DNA of 64,000 nt, taken from Glycomyces niveus (GTDB lineage: Bacteria; Actinomycetota; Actinomycetes; Mycobacteriales; Micromonosporaceae). Below, piece after piece: positions 35,649 to 44,560 of the stretch. The translations under genes were made by a program, and so were the position numbers. How positions within the stretch are numbered: the first letter of the stretch is position 1; every line of letters starts with the position of its first letter. Where the stretch lies: the NCBI RefSeq assembly GCF_017592475.1, contig NZ_JAGFNP010000016.1, positions 35,340 to 99,339 on the forward strand, written 5' to 3'. The notes beneath the pieces were generated by a model that did not search any database, had not been told where the DNA came from, and saw only the letters and a list, made by a program, of their open reading frames with translations.

Positions 35649-36387
35649 CGGTGATCACTCCCTCTTCTTCGAGGCGTGCCGTTACGGCACTCTGCACGCC
35701 CGGCAAAGCCGTGTCGATCAAGTAGTCCCTGGCTTCCTCGACCGTGAAGTCGGCCTGAGTGCCAGTGCCGCCAGCTACGAGTTCGCTGCCGGTTTCGAGT
35801 CCGATTCGAATCAGATATGAACCGTCCCGGACGAGGACGATGAAGGTGTCGCCGACGCCGTAGTCGCCGAGGAACAGGAGGCCTTCATCCCAGCCCGGGA
35901 TTTCCTTTTCCGCCGCGTTGCCTTCGTAAAGTTCGCGGTAACCATCGGTGAGCTCGGCAAAGCGCGTCGCGGCGTCTTCCTCGGATCCCTCCGGGACCAG
36001 CGAGATGTCGACCAGACCGTCGGCGTTGCCCGCCCTGGAGTCAGGGTCCTCGGCCCAGGTCACATCGGTCGAGCACATGGCGTGGTCGGGAAGGACACCG
36101 CCGCCGGTCTTCTTGCTCAGCAATTCGTTGGCCGAGGCGGCGTTGAGGGATTCGACCATTGCGTTGAAGCTGTCACCGAGGACCTCGCAAGGGTCCCAGC
36201 CGGTGATCGCCGCATCGATAGCGGCAGCGTCACCCGATCCGCTTTCCGCCGCTGTCGATTCGGCGCCTTCGCTGTTGCCGCTGCCCGGAGGGGTGGCACC
36301 GTCATCGCCGCCTGATCCGCAGGCTCCGAGAATCAGCAAGGCCGTCAGCGAGACCGCAGCGGTACCGGTTGCATTGCGGATCTTCAT
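35641..36387 (-). CDS. Secreted lipoprotein, DUF3558-like, 248 aa
   Basis: The N terminus is a lipoprotein signal peptide with lipobox LILGAC (Cys 23), followed by a Gly/Ser/Glu-rich linker. A compact domain (about 60-245) starts WDPCEVLGD and contains a second Cys (MCSTDVTW), a pattern of small actinobacterial lipoproteins such as the DUF3558 group. It is probably anchored to the outer face of the membrane. The start follows AGGAG by 7 nt. It overlaps the large substrate gene by 8 bp, which ties it to that protein's export or assembly. Confidence 0.8.
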   Translation of the reverse strand: MKIRNATGTAAVSLTALLILGACGSGGDDGATPPGSGNSEGAESTAAESGSGDAAAIDAAITGWDPCEVLGDSFNAMVESLNAASANELLSKKTGGGVLPDHAMCSTDVTWAEDPDSRAGNADGLVDISLVPEGSEEDAATRFAELTDGYRELYEGNAAEKEIPGWDEGLLFLGDYGVGDTFIVLVRDGSYLIRIGLETGSELVAGGTGTQADFTVEEARDYLIDTALPGVQSAVTARLEEEGVITGG

Positions 36388-36444
36388 TCAGCGCTCCTTG
36401 CAGTAGTCCGATGCTTGTGAGTTGCTTCTTCTACCATGACGCGC

Positions 36445-36885
36445 CTATCCGAGCGCGTTCGCGTAGTCGTCCGAGGTAGCACCCGTGTCGCCCCCGTCGC
36501 CGCCGCCGGTCGCCGAGGTGTTCCCGCCCGCCGCGGAACCCGCACTGCTCGAAGCGAACTCGTCGTACTGGGTCTTGAAGTCGTCGACGTTGTACTCCTC
36601 GGAGGTCTCCACACCTTCGAGCGCGGCGTTCAACGCCTGGATGATCCCGAACAGCGACTGGCGAAGCGCCTGAAGGTTCCCCCACGCCGTCTGGTGCGAC
36701 GTCGCGTACGTCGCCGCGGCTTCCTTGCCCTCGGAGGTCGTTCCGAATGCCGGCGCCTTCTTCAGTGCCCCTTCCCTCATGGAAGAGATCGGGCCGCCCT
36801 CGGCCTCGAGGACGTCCTCGAGCCAATACAGGAGGAAGTCTCTGTACCGGGCTACCGCGTCAGGATCGAACTTGCGCTCTGCCAT
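36445..36885 (-). CDS. Small helical ESX-like protein, 146 aa, with a Gly/Ser tail
   Basis: Residues 1-100 are helical: FDPDAVARYRDFLLYWLEDV, LKKAPAFGTTSE, and a TAWGNLQALRQSLFGIIQAL helix-turn where W-x-N replaces WXG. A Gly/Ser/Asp tail follows. It is a paralogue of the 112-residue protein at 37113-37451. It precedes the lipoprotein gene, and the large substrate gene follows. It probably acts as the small partner of the Gly/Pro-rich WXG substrate. Confidence 0.7.
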   Translation of the reverse strand: MAERKFDPDAVARYRDFLLYWLEDVLEAEGGPISSMREGALKKAPAFGTTSEGKEAAATYATSHQTAWGNLQALRQSLFGIIQALNAALEGVETSEEYNVDDFKTQYDEFASSSAGSAAGGNTSATGGGDGGDTGATSDDYANALG

Positions 36886-37112
36886 TGGGGGTCCTCCGGG
36901 GCCGGGGGTAACGGGTATCAGGTCAATTTCAGGTTAGCAAAGCCTCGCAACCCGTGCTTCCCCGTAAGTACGCCGCAAATCCCCTGTTCAGGACAGGCAT
37001 GAATCACTGCTTCGGGGCCAAGGTGGAGGGGCGCGCGAAGGGTCGCCGCGCCGCCGCCGGGGGAGGCTGACGACTGCTAAACGACGCAGCTCCTGCCCTG
37101 ATGCCCTGCAGG

Positions 37113-37451
37113 TCAGGCGTAGAGGTCGTCGCCTTCGGTCAGGCGGGCGATGTCGGTGGCGACCTGCTGGTCGACGGTGCCGCCGGTGTCGATGGCGGTT
37201 TGGAGGCCGGCGATGAGGCCGTGGAGGGTACCGCGGAGGTATTGGAGGTTGCGCCAGGTGGTGGCGTGGAAGTCGGCGTATTCGACGGCGGCGGTTTCGG
37301 TGGCGCCAGGGGCGGTGCCGAAGGCGGGGGCCTTCTTGAGGTCGCCGTCGCTGAGAGACGGGATGATCTCGTTCTCGAGCTCTTCGAGGAGTTCGGCGAG
37401 GAACTGCCGGTAGCGCTCGAGCGCGGCCGGGTCGAATGCGCGCGTGGGCAT
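37113..37451 (-). CDS. Small helical ESX-like protein, 112 aa
   Basis: Paralogue of the 146-residue protein: AFDPAALERYRQFLAELLEE, LKKAPAFGTAPG and TTWRNLQYLRGTLHGLIAGL align with it, without the Gly/Ser tail. The C terminus LTEGDDLYA loosely resembles the acidic DPYA ending of the large substrates. It lies 15 bp past the 522-residue substrate gene, suggesting co-expression as a pair. Confidence 0.7.
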   Translation of the reverse strand: MPTRAFDPAALERYRQFLAELLEELENEIIPSLSDGDLKKAPAFGTAPGATETAAVEYADFHATTWRNLQYLRGTLHGLIAGLQTAIDTGGTVDQQVATDIARLTEGDDLYA

Positions 37452-37466
37452 GGCGGGGATCCTTCT

Positions 37467-39035
37467 CTACGCGTAGGGGTCGTCGTCTTCGTTGACGTAG
37501 CCCCACATGTTCTCGTCCTCGACGAGGTCGACGTCGGGTTCGCGTTCCTTGTCGTCCGTGTTCATGCCGCGCCCGGCGCCGGCGCCGCCTCCGCCGCCCA
37601 TCATCGTGGTCGAGGCGCGGGAGGCGGGCGCTGCAGCGGCGGCGCCCGCGGCTGCGGCGCCGACGGCGGCGCTGCCCATGCCGCTGCCCATGGAGGGAGC
37701 GGCACCGGTTGTGCCCGTGGCGGGTGCGGAGCCGAAGCCGCCGCCTCCGCCGCCGAACGCGCCGCCGGTGCCTGAGCCGCCGCTCGCGAGGCCACCGCTC
37801 GGTTCGTCCTCGTCGTCCGGAGCGGGTTCCTCGGGCGTCGGCTCAGGCTCGGGGGCCTCGCCCGCAGGCGGGTCGAGGGACGGGTCCTCGCTGGACATGG
37901 GCTGAGCAGTACCGGCGGGCTGCTCCATGGCCGGGGGCTCGAGGTTCATGTAGGCGGGGTCGGCGGAGGCCGGGTACTCCTTGTCGCTGCGCACGGTCCG
38001 CACGGAGCGGTCCTCGGCGTCGGTGTCCGTGCTCCGCTGCTGGATGTCCTCATTGGATTCGGCTTGGCGGGCGTCGTACGCGCCCCAGCTCTGGTCGACG
38101 AGGGTGCCGTAGTGGTCCATCGCGTCGGCGACGGCAAGTTCCTTGGCCTCTTCGACGGTGAGCCCCTTGGCGGGGTCGAGGCCGTCGCGCTCGATGTTGA
38201 CCGGGCTGGCGTAGTATTCGATGTAGTGGAGGATGCGCTCGTCGATGTAGTCGATGATCTCGGTGGCGAGCTCGGGTTCGGCCCCGCCGAGGGCGAGCAC
38301 GTGTTCGGCGTCCTGGCAGGTGTACTCGATGCAGTCGCCGTGCCACCAGGCGGGCCTGACATGCACGGACACCCAGCTGTGCCAGTCGCCGTCGATCCAG
38401 AACTGCGGTGCGGGGTAGGGGATCTCGCCGGAGTCGCCGCCCTGGATCGAGTACAGGGCCTCCTCAGTGGACTGGAGGTTGGCGACGGTGGCGTCCACGT
38501 CGTCGACGAGGTCCTCCACGAGCTCGCGCGTCTGCGCGCAGGCGGCCTCGAAGGCCTCGAAGTCGGCGCCGGACCAGCCTTCGGCGAGGCCGTTCAGGTT
38601 CGACCTGATCCGCTCGGACCAGTCGGCGAGCCGGCCGGAGACCTGGTCGGTCCAGGCGCCTCGCAGCCGTTCGAGGGAGTGCGCGTCGGCGCGCTCGGGC
38701 CGGACGGCGGCGACGGCGGCGCGGAAGTCGGCCTCGGTCGGGAAGGCCATCCCGGCTTCCTTGGGGCGCAGGCGGTACAGCTGGCCTTCGACGGGCACGG
38801 CTGAGACGAGCTGCTGCCAGTCGAGTTCGGCCGGGTGCTCGGTCGGGTTGCCGCAGTTGGGGTTCGAGCAGACGGGGCGGCCGGACGGGACGGGGAGGAG
38901 CGTCTCGGCCTCGCCGGGGGGCGGCGGAGGCGGCGGTGCGGCGCCGCCGACGGGGACGTCGCCGAACGCGGGTGCACTCAAAGCCGGGGCGGCAGGGTCG
39001 AGTCCCTCATAGGACCCGATCGAGTTGTCGCTCAT
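37467..39035 (-). CDS. Large Gly/Pro/Ala-rich putative type VII substrate, 522 aa
   Basis: Its organisation matches the 579-residue protein: a Pro-rich start, a segment with CSNPNCGNP (two close Cys), a helical domain with a GLAEGWSGADFEAFEAACAQ WXG turn near residue 165, then a Pro/Glu and Gly/Ala-rich disordered region and the C-terminal acidic signature VEDENMWGYVNEDDDPYA. The helical domain and tail are homologous to the 579-residue protein, but the low-complexity part is rearranged. GAGGTG precedes the ATG. It is probably exported or surface exposed. Confidence 0.75.
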   Translation of the reverse strand: MSDNSIGSYEGLDPAAPALSAPAFGDVPVGGAAPPPPPPPGEAETLLPVPSGRPVCSNPNCGNPTEHPAELDWQQLVSAVPVEGQLYRLRPKEAGMAFPTEADFRAAVAAVRPERADAHSLERLRGAWTDQVSGRLADWSERIRSNLNGLAEGWSGADFEAFEAACAQTRELVEDLVDDVDATVANLQSTEEALYSIQGGDSGEIPYPAPQFWIDGDWHSWVSVHVRPAWWHGDCIEYTCQDAEHVLALGGAEPELATEIIDYIDERILHYIEYYASPVNIERDGLDPAKGLTVEEAKELAVADAMDHYGTLVDQSWGAYDARQAESNEDIQQRSTDTDAEDRSVRTVRSDKEYPASADPAYMNLEPPAMEQPAGTAQPMSSEDPSLDPPAGEAPEPEPTPEEPAPDDEDEPSGGLASGGSGTGGAFGGGGGGFGSAPATGTTGAAPSMGSGMGSAAVGAAAAGAAAAAPASRASTTMMGGGGGAGAGRGMNTDDKEREPDVDLVEDENMWGYVNEDDDPYA

Positions 39036-39123
39036 CGATTCGCACCTCGCGGCGTCAGGGGTGACCGGTTGCGTTCACGGTAGCAACCGGACGCCGGGAA
39101 TGGGAGCCTGCCGAACCCCGTGC

Positions 39124-40467
39124 TCACCGTTCGGGGGGAATGTCGTCTTTGGTCTCCCAGTGGCGGCCGGTGGCGGCGCGCCTCAGGCCGCCGCGCACAT
39201 CGGCTTTCGGCGCCTCAGGCGCCTCCCGCTCGGACTGCGGGCCGAGCCGGTCGATGCGGCAGTGCCACTGGTGCAGCACGGGACGCAGCGGATCGGGCAC
39301 CGCGGTCACCGTCACCACCAGGTCGATCAGGGCCGCTTCGCCGGCGGCGAGGTTGACGACCGCCGACGCGTGGTGCGGCCGGTGCTCACCGCCTTCGACC
39401 GGGAGCGGCGCGTCCGGCGTGCGCACCTCGAGCCGGTGCGACCCGGGCGGGACCTCGAACCACATGCGGGTCCAGCACGCCCCCACGGGCGCGCCGTCGA
39501 GCAGGATCTCAGGTGGAGGCATGGCGAAACGGTGCGCGATCGGCTCGACCTCGCCGACGGCGTCGAGCGCCTTCCGTTGCCCCGCATGGATGTGCCGCTG
39601 CCCCTCGGGCAATTGCAGCGCCAGCTCGCCAGAGGAGAGGTCGGCCTTGAGGAACCGCGCGTCGACGAGGATGCCGCCGGCCCCGGCTCCGAGTGCGGGC
39701 AACGGCCCGTCGCCGTCGAGGACGACGGCATCGCGGAGCGCGAGCGGCGCTTCGTGCCCGAGCCGGTTGCACCGCAGAAACGTCCAGAGCACCCGGACCC
39801 CCCACAGCGCGAAGCCCACCGCCACGAGGATCCACCAGGCGACCATCGCCGCCATGAGGGGAACGCCTACGGACGTGAGCGCCAGCGCGACCACGCCGGC
39901 CACGAGGCCGCCGATCAGTGTCGCCGCGAATCCGAGGCGCTGGCGGGCGTGCGCGGGCAGGTACTGGAAGTAGTTCAGCCGCCCGCGCGGGCCGATCGTG
40001 TATCCGCTGAGGTCGCGGAGTCGCTGGGGCACTTCGAGGTCGCCGTACGAGCGGTGGCTCTCGCCGAGCATGCCGACGTAGTCGATCTTCGTCGCCGCAT
40101 CGCGTTTGACGTCGATCGCGCGCCATGCCCGCGAGTGCTGGCTCTGCACCTCCACGAGGTGCCGCCCTGCCGTGAGCGGCAGACGGAGGCGTCCCCAGCC
40201 GGTCGCGACCGGTTCGCCGTCGACGAGCACGACCGGCACGAGGCTCGACCGGAGGAAGCCGTCGCTGGCGACGGGGTCGCCGGACTTCTCGCGGTCGAGG
40301 GCGATCTGCAGCCGCTCGGCCGGGTCGGCGATGAGCCAGCGCCCGCCGCACCAGCCGACGCGGAGATCCAGGGTGCCGCCGTTCGCGACCGGCCTGCGCT
40401 CGCCGATCGGCGCGAGGCCCCAGCCTCGCCGCGGGGCCCGGAAGACGGGGCTGGCGGAGGCGATCAC
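39124..40467 (-). CDS. Two-helix membrane protein with PEGA-like beta domains, 447 aa
   Basis: GTG at 40467 overlaps the TGA of the preceding WXG-membrane gene (GTGA). A beta domain at about 75-130 (VVLVDGEPVATGWGRLRLPL, then TAGRHLVEVQSQ) precedes two membrane helices at about 178-200 and 203-225. A second beta domain (about 290-400) has EVPPGSHRLEVRTPDA. The order and motifs match the 399-residue protein at 26635-27834, but similarity is otherwise low. It is coupled to a WXG-membrane protein, which suggests an envelope role in the ESX-like locus. Confidence 0.65.
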   Translation of the reverse strand: MIASASPVFRAPRRGWGLAPIGERRPVANGGTLDLRVGWCGGRWLIADPAERLQIALDREKSGDPVASDGFLRSSLVPVVLVDGEPVATGWGRLRLPLTAGRHLVEVQSQHSRAWRAIDVKRDAATKIDYVGMLGESHRSYGDLEVPQRLRDLSGYTIGPRGRLNYFQYLPAHARQRLGFAATLIGGLVAGVVALALTSVGVPLMAAMVAWWILVAVGFALWGVRVLWTFLRCNRLGHEAPLALRDAVVLDGDGPLPALGAGAGGILVDARFLKADLSSGELALQLPEGQRHIHAGQRKALDAVGEVEPIAHRFAMPPPEILLDGAPVGACWTRMWFEVPPGSHRLEVRTPDAPLPVEGGEHRPHHASAVVNLAAGEAALIDLVVTVTAVPDPLRPVLHQWHCRIDRLGPQSEREAPEAPKADVRGGLRRAATGRHWETKDDIPPER

Positions 40468-41435
40468 GACCAGTCCAGGTCTTCGGGGTTCTTCATCGAC
40501 TCGGGGGCGTTGTCCTCCCACAGCCAGTTCAGCGCCGAGTCGGGGATGCCGAGGAGGGGGCCGCCGCCGTCGTAGCCGCCCGCCCAGCCGTCCTCTTCGC
40601 CCTTGTACGTGGGGAACACGGCGGAGAGCGCTTGCGTCGCATGGCTGGCGAAAGCCCCCCAGCTCTCCATGGCCCCGGTCGCGTGCCGCCCGCCGGAGGT
40701 CATGGTCGCGGCGTTCAGTCCGTAGACGAGGAGGCCTTCGACCATGTTGGTGAGCCCGGACCCGGCGATGTCGAGCGGGGAGACGGGGTTGCCCTTGACC
40801 TTCTGGAACGCGAACGTGAAGATCGACATCGCGCCGGTGATCGCCGCGCACCCGGTGGCGATCGAGATGAGCGTGGCCTCGAAGCTCTTCGCGGTCGCCA
40901 GCAGCGCCGCGGCGGTGACGTTGGCGCTCGCCATGATCGCGGGCGCGCCGATCGAGCTGACGACGCCCGCCAGCGCGGCCGCGTACGCGCCGAAGTAGAC
41001 GACCATGATCGCGGTGGCCGCGGTGAGGAAGAGCCAGAAGACGGTGAGCATCACGGCGAACGCGAGGAGCTGCGCCCCGACGAGGTAGGCGTTGACGGCG
41101 AGCTGCGTGAGCTGGGCTTTGACGTCACTCGAGGCGGCTTTGAATGCCTCGGCGTCCTCGCCGGACCAGTTCCCGTCGTTGACCTTGTCGACTTCGGTCT
41201 GGAGCGCTTCGACCGCTTCGAGGTTCTTCTCGGCGAGGGCGATCCAGGCGCCGGCGCCTTTCATGATGTCACCGGGGTTGCACTGGTTGAGGTAGACGAC
41301 GGTGGCGAGGGCCTGCGTGGAGAGGCCGAAGGCGATGGCAGGCATGGCGATGCCGATGGCGCAGCTCTTGATGACGGCGTTGTATTCGCCGGCCATCGCC
41401 TCCCCGGCTTCCATGATGCTCTCCCCCGTGGACAC
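40464..41435 (-). CDS. WXG-motif protein with several membrane helices, 323 aa
   Basis: I chose GTG at 41435, preceded by AGGAG at 7 nt; ATG at 41414 with GGGGGAGAG is the alternative. An N-terminal hydrophobic stretch is followed by a helical hairpin with a GNWSGEDAEAFKAASSDV WXG turn near residue 95. Strong membrane helices follow at about 120-165, 170-195 and 210-230. This is a WXG domain fused to an integral membrane domain, unlike soluble WXG100 substrates. It is coupled to the PEGA-like protein gene. Confidence 0.7.
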   Translation of the reverse strand: MSTGESIMEAGEAMAGEYNAVIKSCAIGIAMPAIAFGLSTQALATVVYLNQCNPGDIMKGAGAWIALAEKNLEAVEALQTEVDKVNDGNWSGEDAEAFKAASSDVKAQLTQLAVNAYLVGAQLLAFAVMLTVFWLFLTAATAIMVVYFGAYAAALAGVVSSIGAPAIMASANVTAAALLATAKSFEATLISIATGCAAITGAMSIFTFAFQKVKGNPVSPLDIAGSGLTNMVEGLLVYGLNAATMTSGGRHATGAMESWGAFASHATQALSAVFPTYKGEEDGWAGGYDGGGPLLGIPDSALNWLWEDNAPESMKNPEDLDWS

Positions 41436-41445
41436 TGGACCGCTC

Positions 41446-41751
41446 CTATCCGTTCGCGCCGAACGCGGTGGCGCAGGCTTCGTCGGTGTCGTCCATATCC
41501 TGCGCGCACGCGTCAAGTGCGGCGTTGACCTCGCGGAAGCATTCGGCGGCTCCGGCCATGGAGTGGGTGGCGGTGGCGGTGGCGATGGAGTAGGCGGCGG
41601 CCATGGGGAGGGTGACGGTGGTGTAGAGGCCGCGGTCGATCTCGCTCATGACCTCCAGGTACTGGTCGGTGCTCTCCAGGATCGGCACGACGTTGGCCTC
41701 GATGTCGGCGCCGAGCTGCCGGACGAATTCGCTGTCGAAGACGCGGGTCAT
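41446..41751 (-). CDS. Small EspC/ESX-like helical protein, 101 aa
   Basis: This all-helical protein (MTRVFDSEFVRQLGADIEA, then LTLPMAAAYSIATATAT-like Ala-rich helix without a WXG motif) ends ATAFGANG. Its ATG overlaps the stop of the YbaB-like gene before it (ATGA), and the WXG-membrane gene starts 10 bp past its stop. This repeats the YbaB-EspC-WXG order of the other modules. Confidence 0.65.
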   Translation of the reverse strand: MTRVFDSEFVRQLGADIEANVVPILESTDQYLEVMSEIDRGLYTTVTLPMAAAYSIATATATHSMAGAAECFREVNAALDACAQDMDDTDEACATAFGANG

Positions 41752-42515
41752 TGTCCTGCCTTTCGCTGGATGCTGTCGCTGAGCTGCTGGATGCGAGCGG
41801 CCATGTCGTTCGCGGTGCGGGCGGCGCGGTCGGCGGCGTTCGGGGCCTGCTCGGTCTTCTCGGCGAGGTCGGCGGGGAGGGCGCCGCGGGCGCGCTGTTC
41901 GGCGGTGCGGCGGAGGTCGTCGCGGGCGCGGGCGATGAGGTCGGTGAGGGCCTGGCCGAGGCCGTCGAGGCCGCGCTGGCGGGCGGCGGGGGCGATCCAG
42001 ACGTGGGCGACGGCGCGTTCGGCGCTGGAGGTGACGGCGAGGTCGCCTTCGTCGCTGTGGACGGTGACGTCGAGGGTCTCGCGGTCGGGCTGGGCGCGGG
42101 CGGCCTGGGCGGCGCGCATGGTCTTGAGGACGCCGTCGAGGTGGCCGGCGAGGGCGCGGTCGTGCTCGGGGTCGCGGCTGAGGGTGGCCGGGCCGCCTGC
42201 CCCGCCGGGGCCGATGGCGCTGGCGACGCCGTCGATGCCGAGGCGGCCGCGCATCATGGCGGCGAAGGCCTCGTAACCGCCGGTGGCGGCGGCCTGCTGG
42301 AGTTCGCCGATGGCCTTGATGCCGTTGGCGACGGCCGCGTCGGCTTCGGCGCCGGGGCGGGGCATCCGGGCGGCGAGTTCGGTGACGAGGCGGGCGATGG
42401 TGCTGGGGGGCTGGCGGAACCCGGCGGCCGACACCGCGACGGTGATCTTGTCGCCGTCGAGGCGCAGTGTCACGTATTCGTCGATGTCGGTGAAAATCGG
42501 GCCGGGTTCGGTCAC
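41748..42515 (-). CDS. YbaB-like protein, 255 aa (possibly two YbaB-like halves)
   Basis: GTG at 42515. The N-terminal part (YVTLRLDGDKITVAVSAAGF) and the C-terminal part (LDVTVHSDEGDLAVTSSAER, then a long charged helix) each resemble the strand hairpin plus helix of YbaB proteins. The length is twice the usual, so an internal duplication or fusion is possible. It starts the operon with the EspC-like and WXG-membrane genes. Confidence 0.6.
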   Translation of the reverse strand: MTEPGPIFTDIDEYVTLRLDGDKITVAVSAAGFRQPPSTIARLVTELAARMPRPGAEADAAVANGIKAIGELQQAAATGGYEAFAAMMRGRLGIDGVASAIGPGGAGGPATLSRDPEHDRALAGHLDGVLKTMRAAQAARAQPDRETLDVTVHSDEGDLAVTSSAERAVAHVWIAPAARQRGLDGLGQALTDLIARARDDLRRTAEQRARGALPADLAEKTEQAPNAADRAARTANDMAARIQQLSDSIQRKAGQ

Positions 42516-42638
42516 AGTGGCGGCTCACTTCGGTGGACGTCACCATGACAATACCGAACAAACTCGTGTCGGGCGCACCGCTGCGCGAGCCGTGAGCGGG
42601 ACCGTTCTGCCAGCTCACCTGGGCGGGAACGACAAATC

Positions 42639-43460
42639 TCAGCGTTCGGCTTCGGCTTCGGTCCGGCCGCTGTCGCCGTTCTCCAAGGGCCAGACGGTGG
42701 CTTCGACGGAGCCGACGAGTTCGAGGGGGCCGACGAGGGAGGCGGTGCGGGCGACGGTGAAGTCGTCGAGGGCGAGGAGGCTGATGCCGCCGCGGGACTG
42801 GGCGACGGCGGCGTAGTAGGCGCCGGTGCCGCGGTCTTGGAAGACCCAGCCGGGGCGGGTGTCGGTGGGGATGGTCGGGACCTTGGAGCGGGGGAGGCTG
42901 CCGGTGGCGGCGGTGTCGGGCGCGTACGGCGAGCGCGGCTCCGAGTACTCCTGGTACTGCGGGTGGCGCGGTTCGGGCGCGGTGTGCGGGTAGTCCTGCG
43001 GCTCGGGTTCCATGGGGGTCTCCGTGTAGTCCGGCATCTGGTAGCGGGTCGGGTCGCCCGACACCGGGATCGGCGGCGGGTTCACCGGCTGGTCGGGCGC
43101 TGCGATGAGCGTCCGCATCTCTACTTTCCCCGCAACGTAGCTCACCAACCACAATCCGGCCGCGAGGGCCGCGAGGTCGACGCCGACGGCGAGGAGGACG
43201 CGCAGGTTCGCGTTGAGTCCGGTCCCGAACTGCGCCAGGGAGAACAGTGCGGCGGCGAGGGCGAAGACGACGAGTCCGGCGAGGGCGCCGGCCATGACGG
43301 CGGGGCGGCCGAGGCGCGGGACGGGGGCGGAGGGCCACTTCTCGGAGGCGCGGACGCCGCCGAGGGCGGCGGCGGCGAGGAGTGCTACGGCGAGACCGGC
43401 GACGGCGAAGGCGATCGCGGCGGCGGTCAGCCGCCCGGCGATGTCGTCGATGTAGTCCAT
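42639..43460 (-). CDS. Four-helix membrane protein with a Pro-rich cytoplasmic tail, 273 aa
   Basis: Hydrophobic helices span about 11-35, 52-78, 86-107 and possibly a shorter one. A Pro/Tyr/Glu-rich linker (PEPQDYPHTAPEPRHPQYQE) and a C-terminal beta-like domain (GWVFQDRGTGAYYAAVAQSR) follow. GGAGA lies before the ATG. It begins the minus-strand ESX-like block and is divergent from the T4SS-like operon. Confidence 0.65.
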   Translation of the reverse strand: MDYIDDIAGRLTAAAIAFAVAGLAVALLAAAALGGVRASEKWPSAPVPRLGRPAVMAGALAGLVVFALAAALFSLAQFGTGLNANLRVLLAVGVDLAALAAGLWLVSYVAGKVEMRTLIAAPDQPVNPPPIPVSGDPTRYQMPDYTETPMEPEPQDYPHTAPEPRHPQYQEYSEPRSPYAPDTAATGSLPRSKVPTIPTDTRPGWVFQDRGTGAYYAAVAQSRGGISLLALDDFTVARTASLVGPLELVGSVEATVWPLENGDSGRTEAEAER

Positions 43461-43845
43461 GTTGGTCTCCGCGAGGTAGGTGCTCGGCCTGGTGGCCGGC
43501 GGTGTGGGCTGGATGGAGTTGTGTCGGGCGGTACCGGCTCGCCGGGCTCTATTGTGCGGTGCCGGATCGTCTCCGAGCGTAGGACACCGGTCTCCCCGAG
43601 TTTAGTGTCGGATTGCCGACACGGAGTGATCACGCCCATCGGATTGCCTTCGGGGGCTGAATCAGATTCACTGTCTCGTGGCAGCGCTTGCAGTCGCTCT
43701 TCGGCCCGACGAAGGTGCGTTCCGTCAGCACTGCGGCATATGATGAGGGCAGACCCCGCAATGGGTTGGGAGACAAGAAACATGAGTGAAGATTGCGTTA
43801 CGTGAGACTGCAGTGACTCCTGTGACGAGAGGATGGGACTGAACG
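43461..43845. other. Divergent intergenic region before the T4SS-like operon
   Basis: 385 bp without a supportable gene. It contains an 18-bp dyad, GTGTCGG-attg-CCGACAC (43605-43622), that could be an operator, and a possible -10 box TATGAT at 43739-43744 without a good -35. It presumably holds the promoters of the minus-strand membrane protein gene and of the plus-strand T4SS-like operon. Confidence 0.45.
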
Positions 43846-44124
43846 ATGATGAGCGAGACACTCTGGACGGTAGCCGCGCACGCCCAGGCCGGCGCCGAGA
43901 TCAACACGCAGGGGATCATCGGGTTCTTCCTGTCGAAGATCGCCCCGATCCTCCTGGCCATCCTGGGACTCATCTTCATCGCGCGCTCCAACAAGGGCGA
44001 GGTCAGCCGCGTGCTCACCTCCTCCACGATCGCGATCATCGGCATCGCCTTCATCGCTGGAGCCGTGGTCCTGGTGGCCGTCGGCAGCGGCCTGGTCGAC
44101 ATCCTCTTCAGCTCCGAGGACTAG
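43846..44124 (+). CDS. TrbC/VirB2-like pilin-type membrane protein, 92 aa
   Basis: Two hydrophobic helices (about 24-46 and 58-82) separated by a short basic loop (ARSNKGEVSR) after a short N-terminal leader match TrbC/VirB2 pilin-like subunits of type IV secretion systems. ATG occurs at 43846 and 43849. It is the first gene of the operon with PrgI-like and VirB4-like genes downstream, as in Gram-positive conjugation systems. Confidence 0.7.
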   Translation: MMSETLWTVAAHAQAGAEINTQGIIGFFLSKIAPILLAILGLIFIARSNKGEVSRVLTSSTIAIIGIAFIAGAVVLVAVGSGLVDILFSSED

Positions 44125-44170
44125 CAAGCCCCCCAATCGCCCCTGAAGCAAGGCCGGACGGAGGACGCCC

Positions 44171-44560
44171 ATGCGCTTGCGCACCGACGACGACATCTAC
44201 CGTGCCCGCCTGCTGTACCTCGGCCCTCCCGGCTACACCCTCCCGGTCCACCTCCCGTACGGGCAGTACGGGGCGTTCGCCGCGCTCCTGGGACTGTTCA
44301 TGTTCCTGCGCTGGGCCTTCACCGGCGACGTGGACCTCTTCCCCGCCATCGAGATCTCCCTCGCCCTCGTCGCCACCTCGCTGATCTTCCGCTACGTCGA
44401 CGCCGACCGCCCCGCCACGACCGTCGTCCGCACGCTGCTCACCGACTGGAAGCACACGCGGGACGCCGGCGACGAGAAGCGGATACCGGCGTTCACGACC
44501 CGTTCGATCCGCCTGCGGCCCACACTCGTGGAGCCAGTCCGAACTGAGGAGCGCCTATGA
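44171..44560 (+). CDS. PrgI-like membrane protein of a T4SS-like system, 129 aa
   Basis: Two hydrophobic helices (about 33-50 and 57-75) are followed by a charged C-terminal region. A short basic/Tyr-rich N terminus (YRARLLYLGPPGYTLPVHLP) matches the layout of PrgI/VirB3-type proteins that sit next to VirB4 ATPases. GGAGG is upstream. The stop overlaps the start of the VirB4-like gene (ATGA). Confidence 0.65.
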   Translation: MRLRTDDDIYRARLLYLGPPGYTLPVHLPYGQYGAFAALLGLFMFLRWAFTGDVDLFPAIEISLALVATSLIFRYVDADRPATTVVRTLLTDWKHTRDAGDEKRIPAFTTRSIRLRPTLVEPVRTEERL

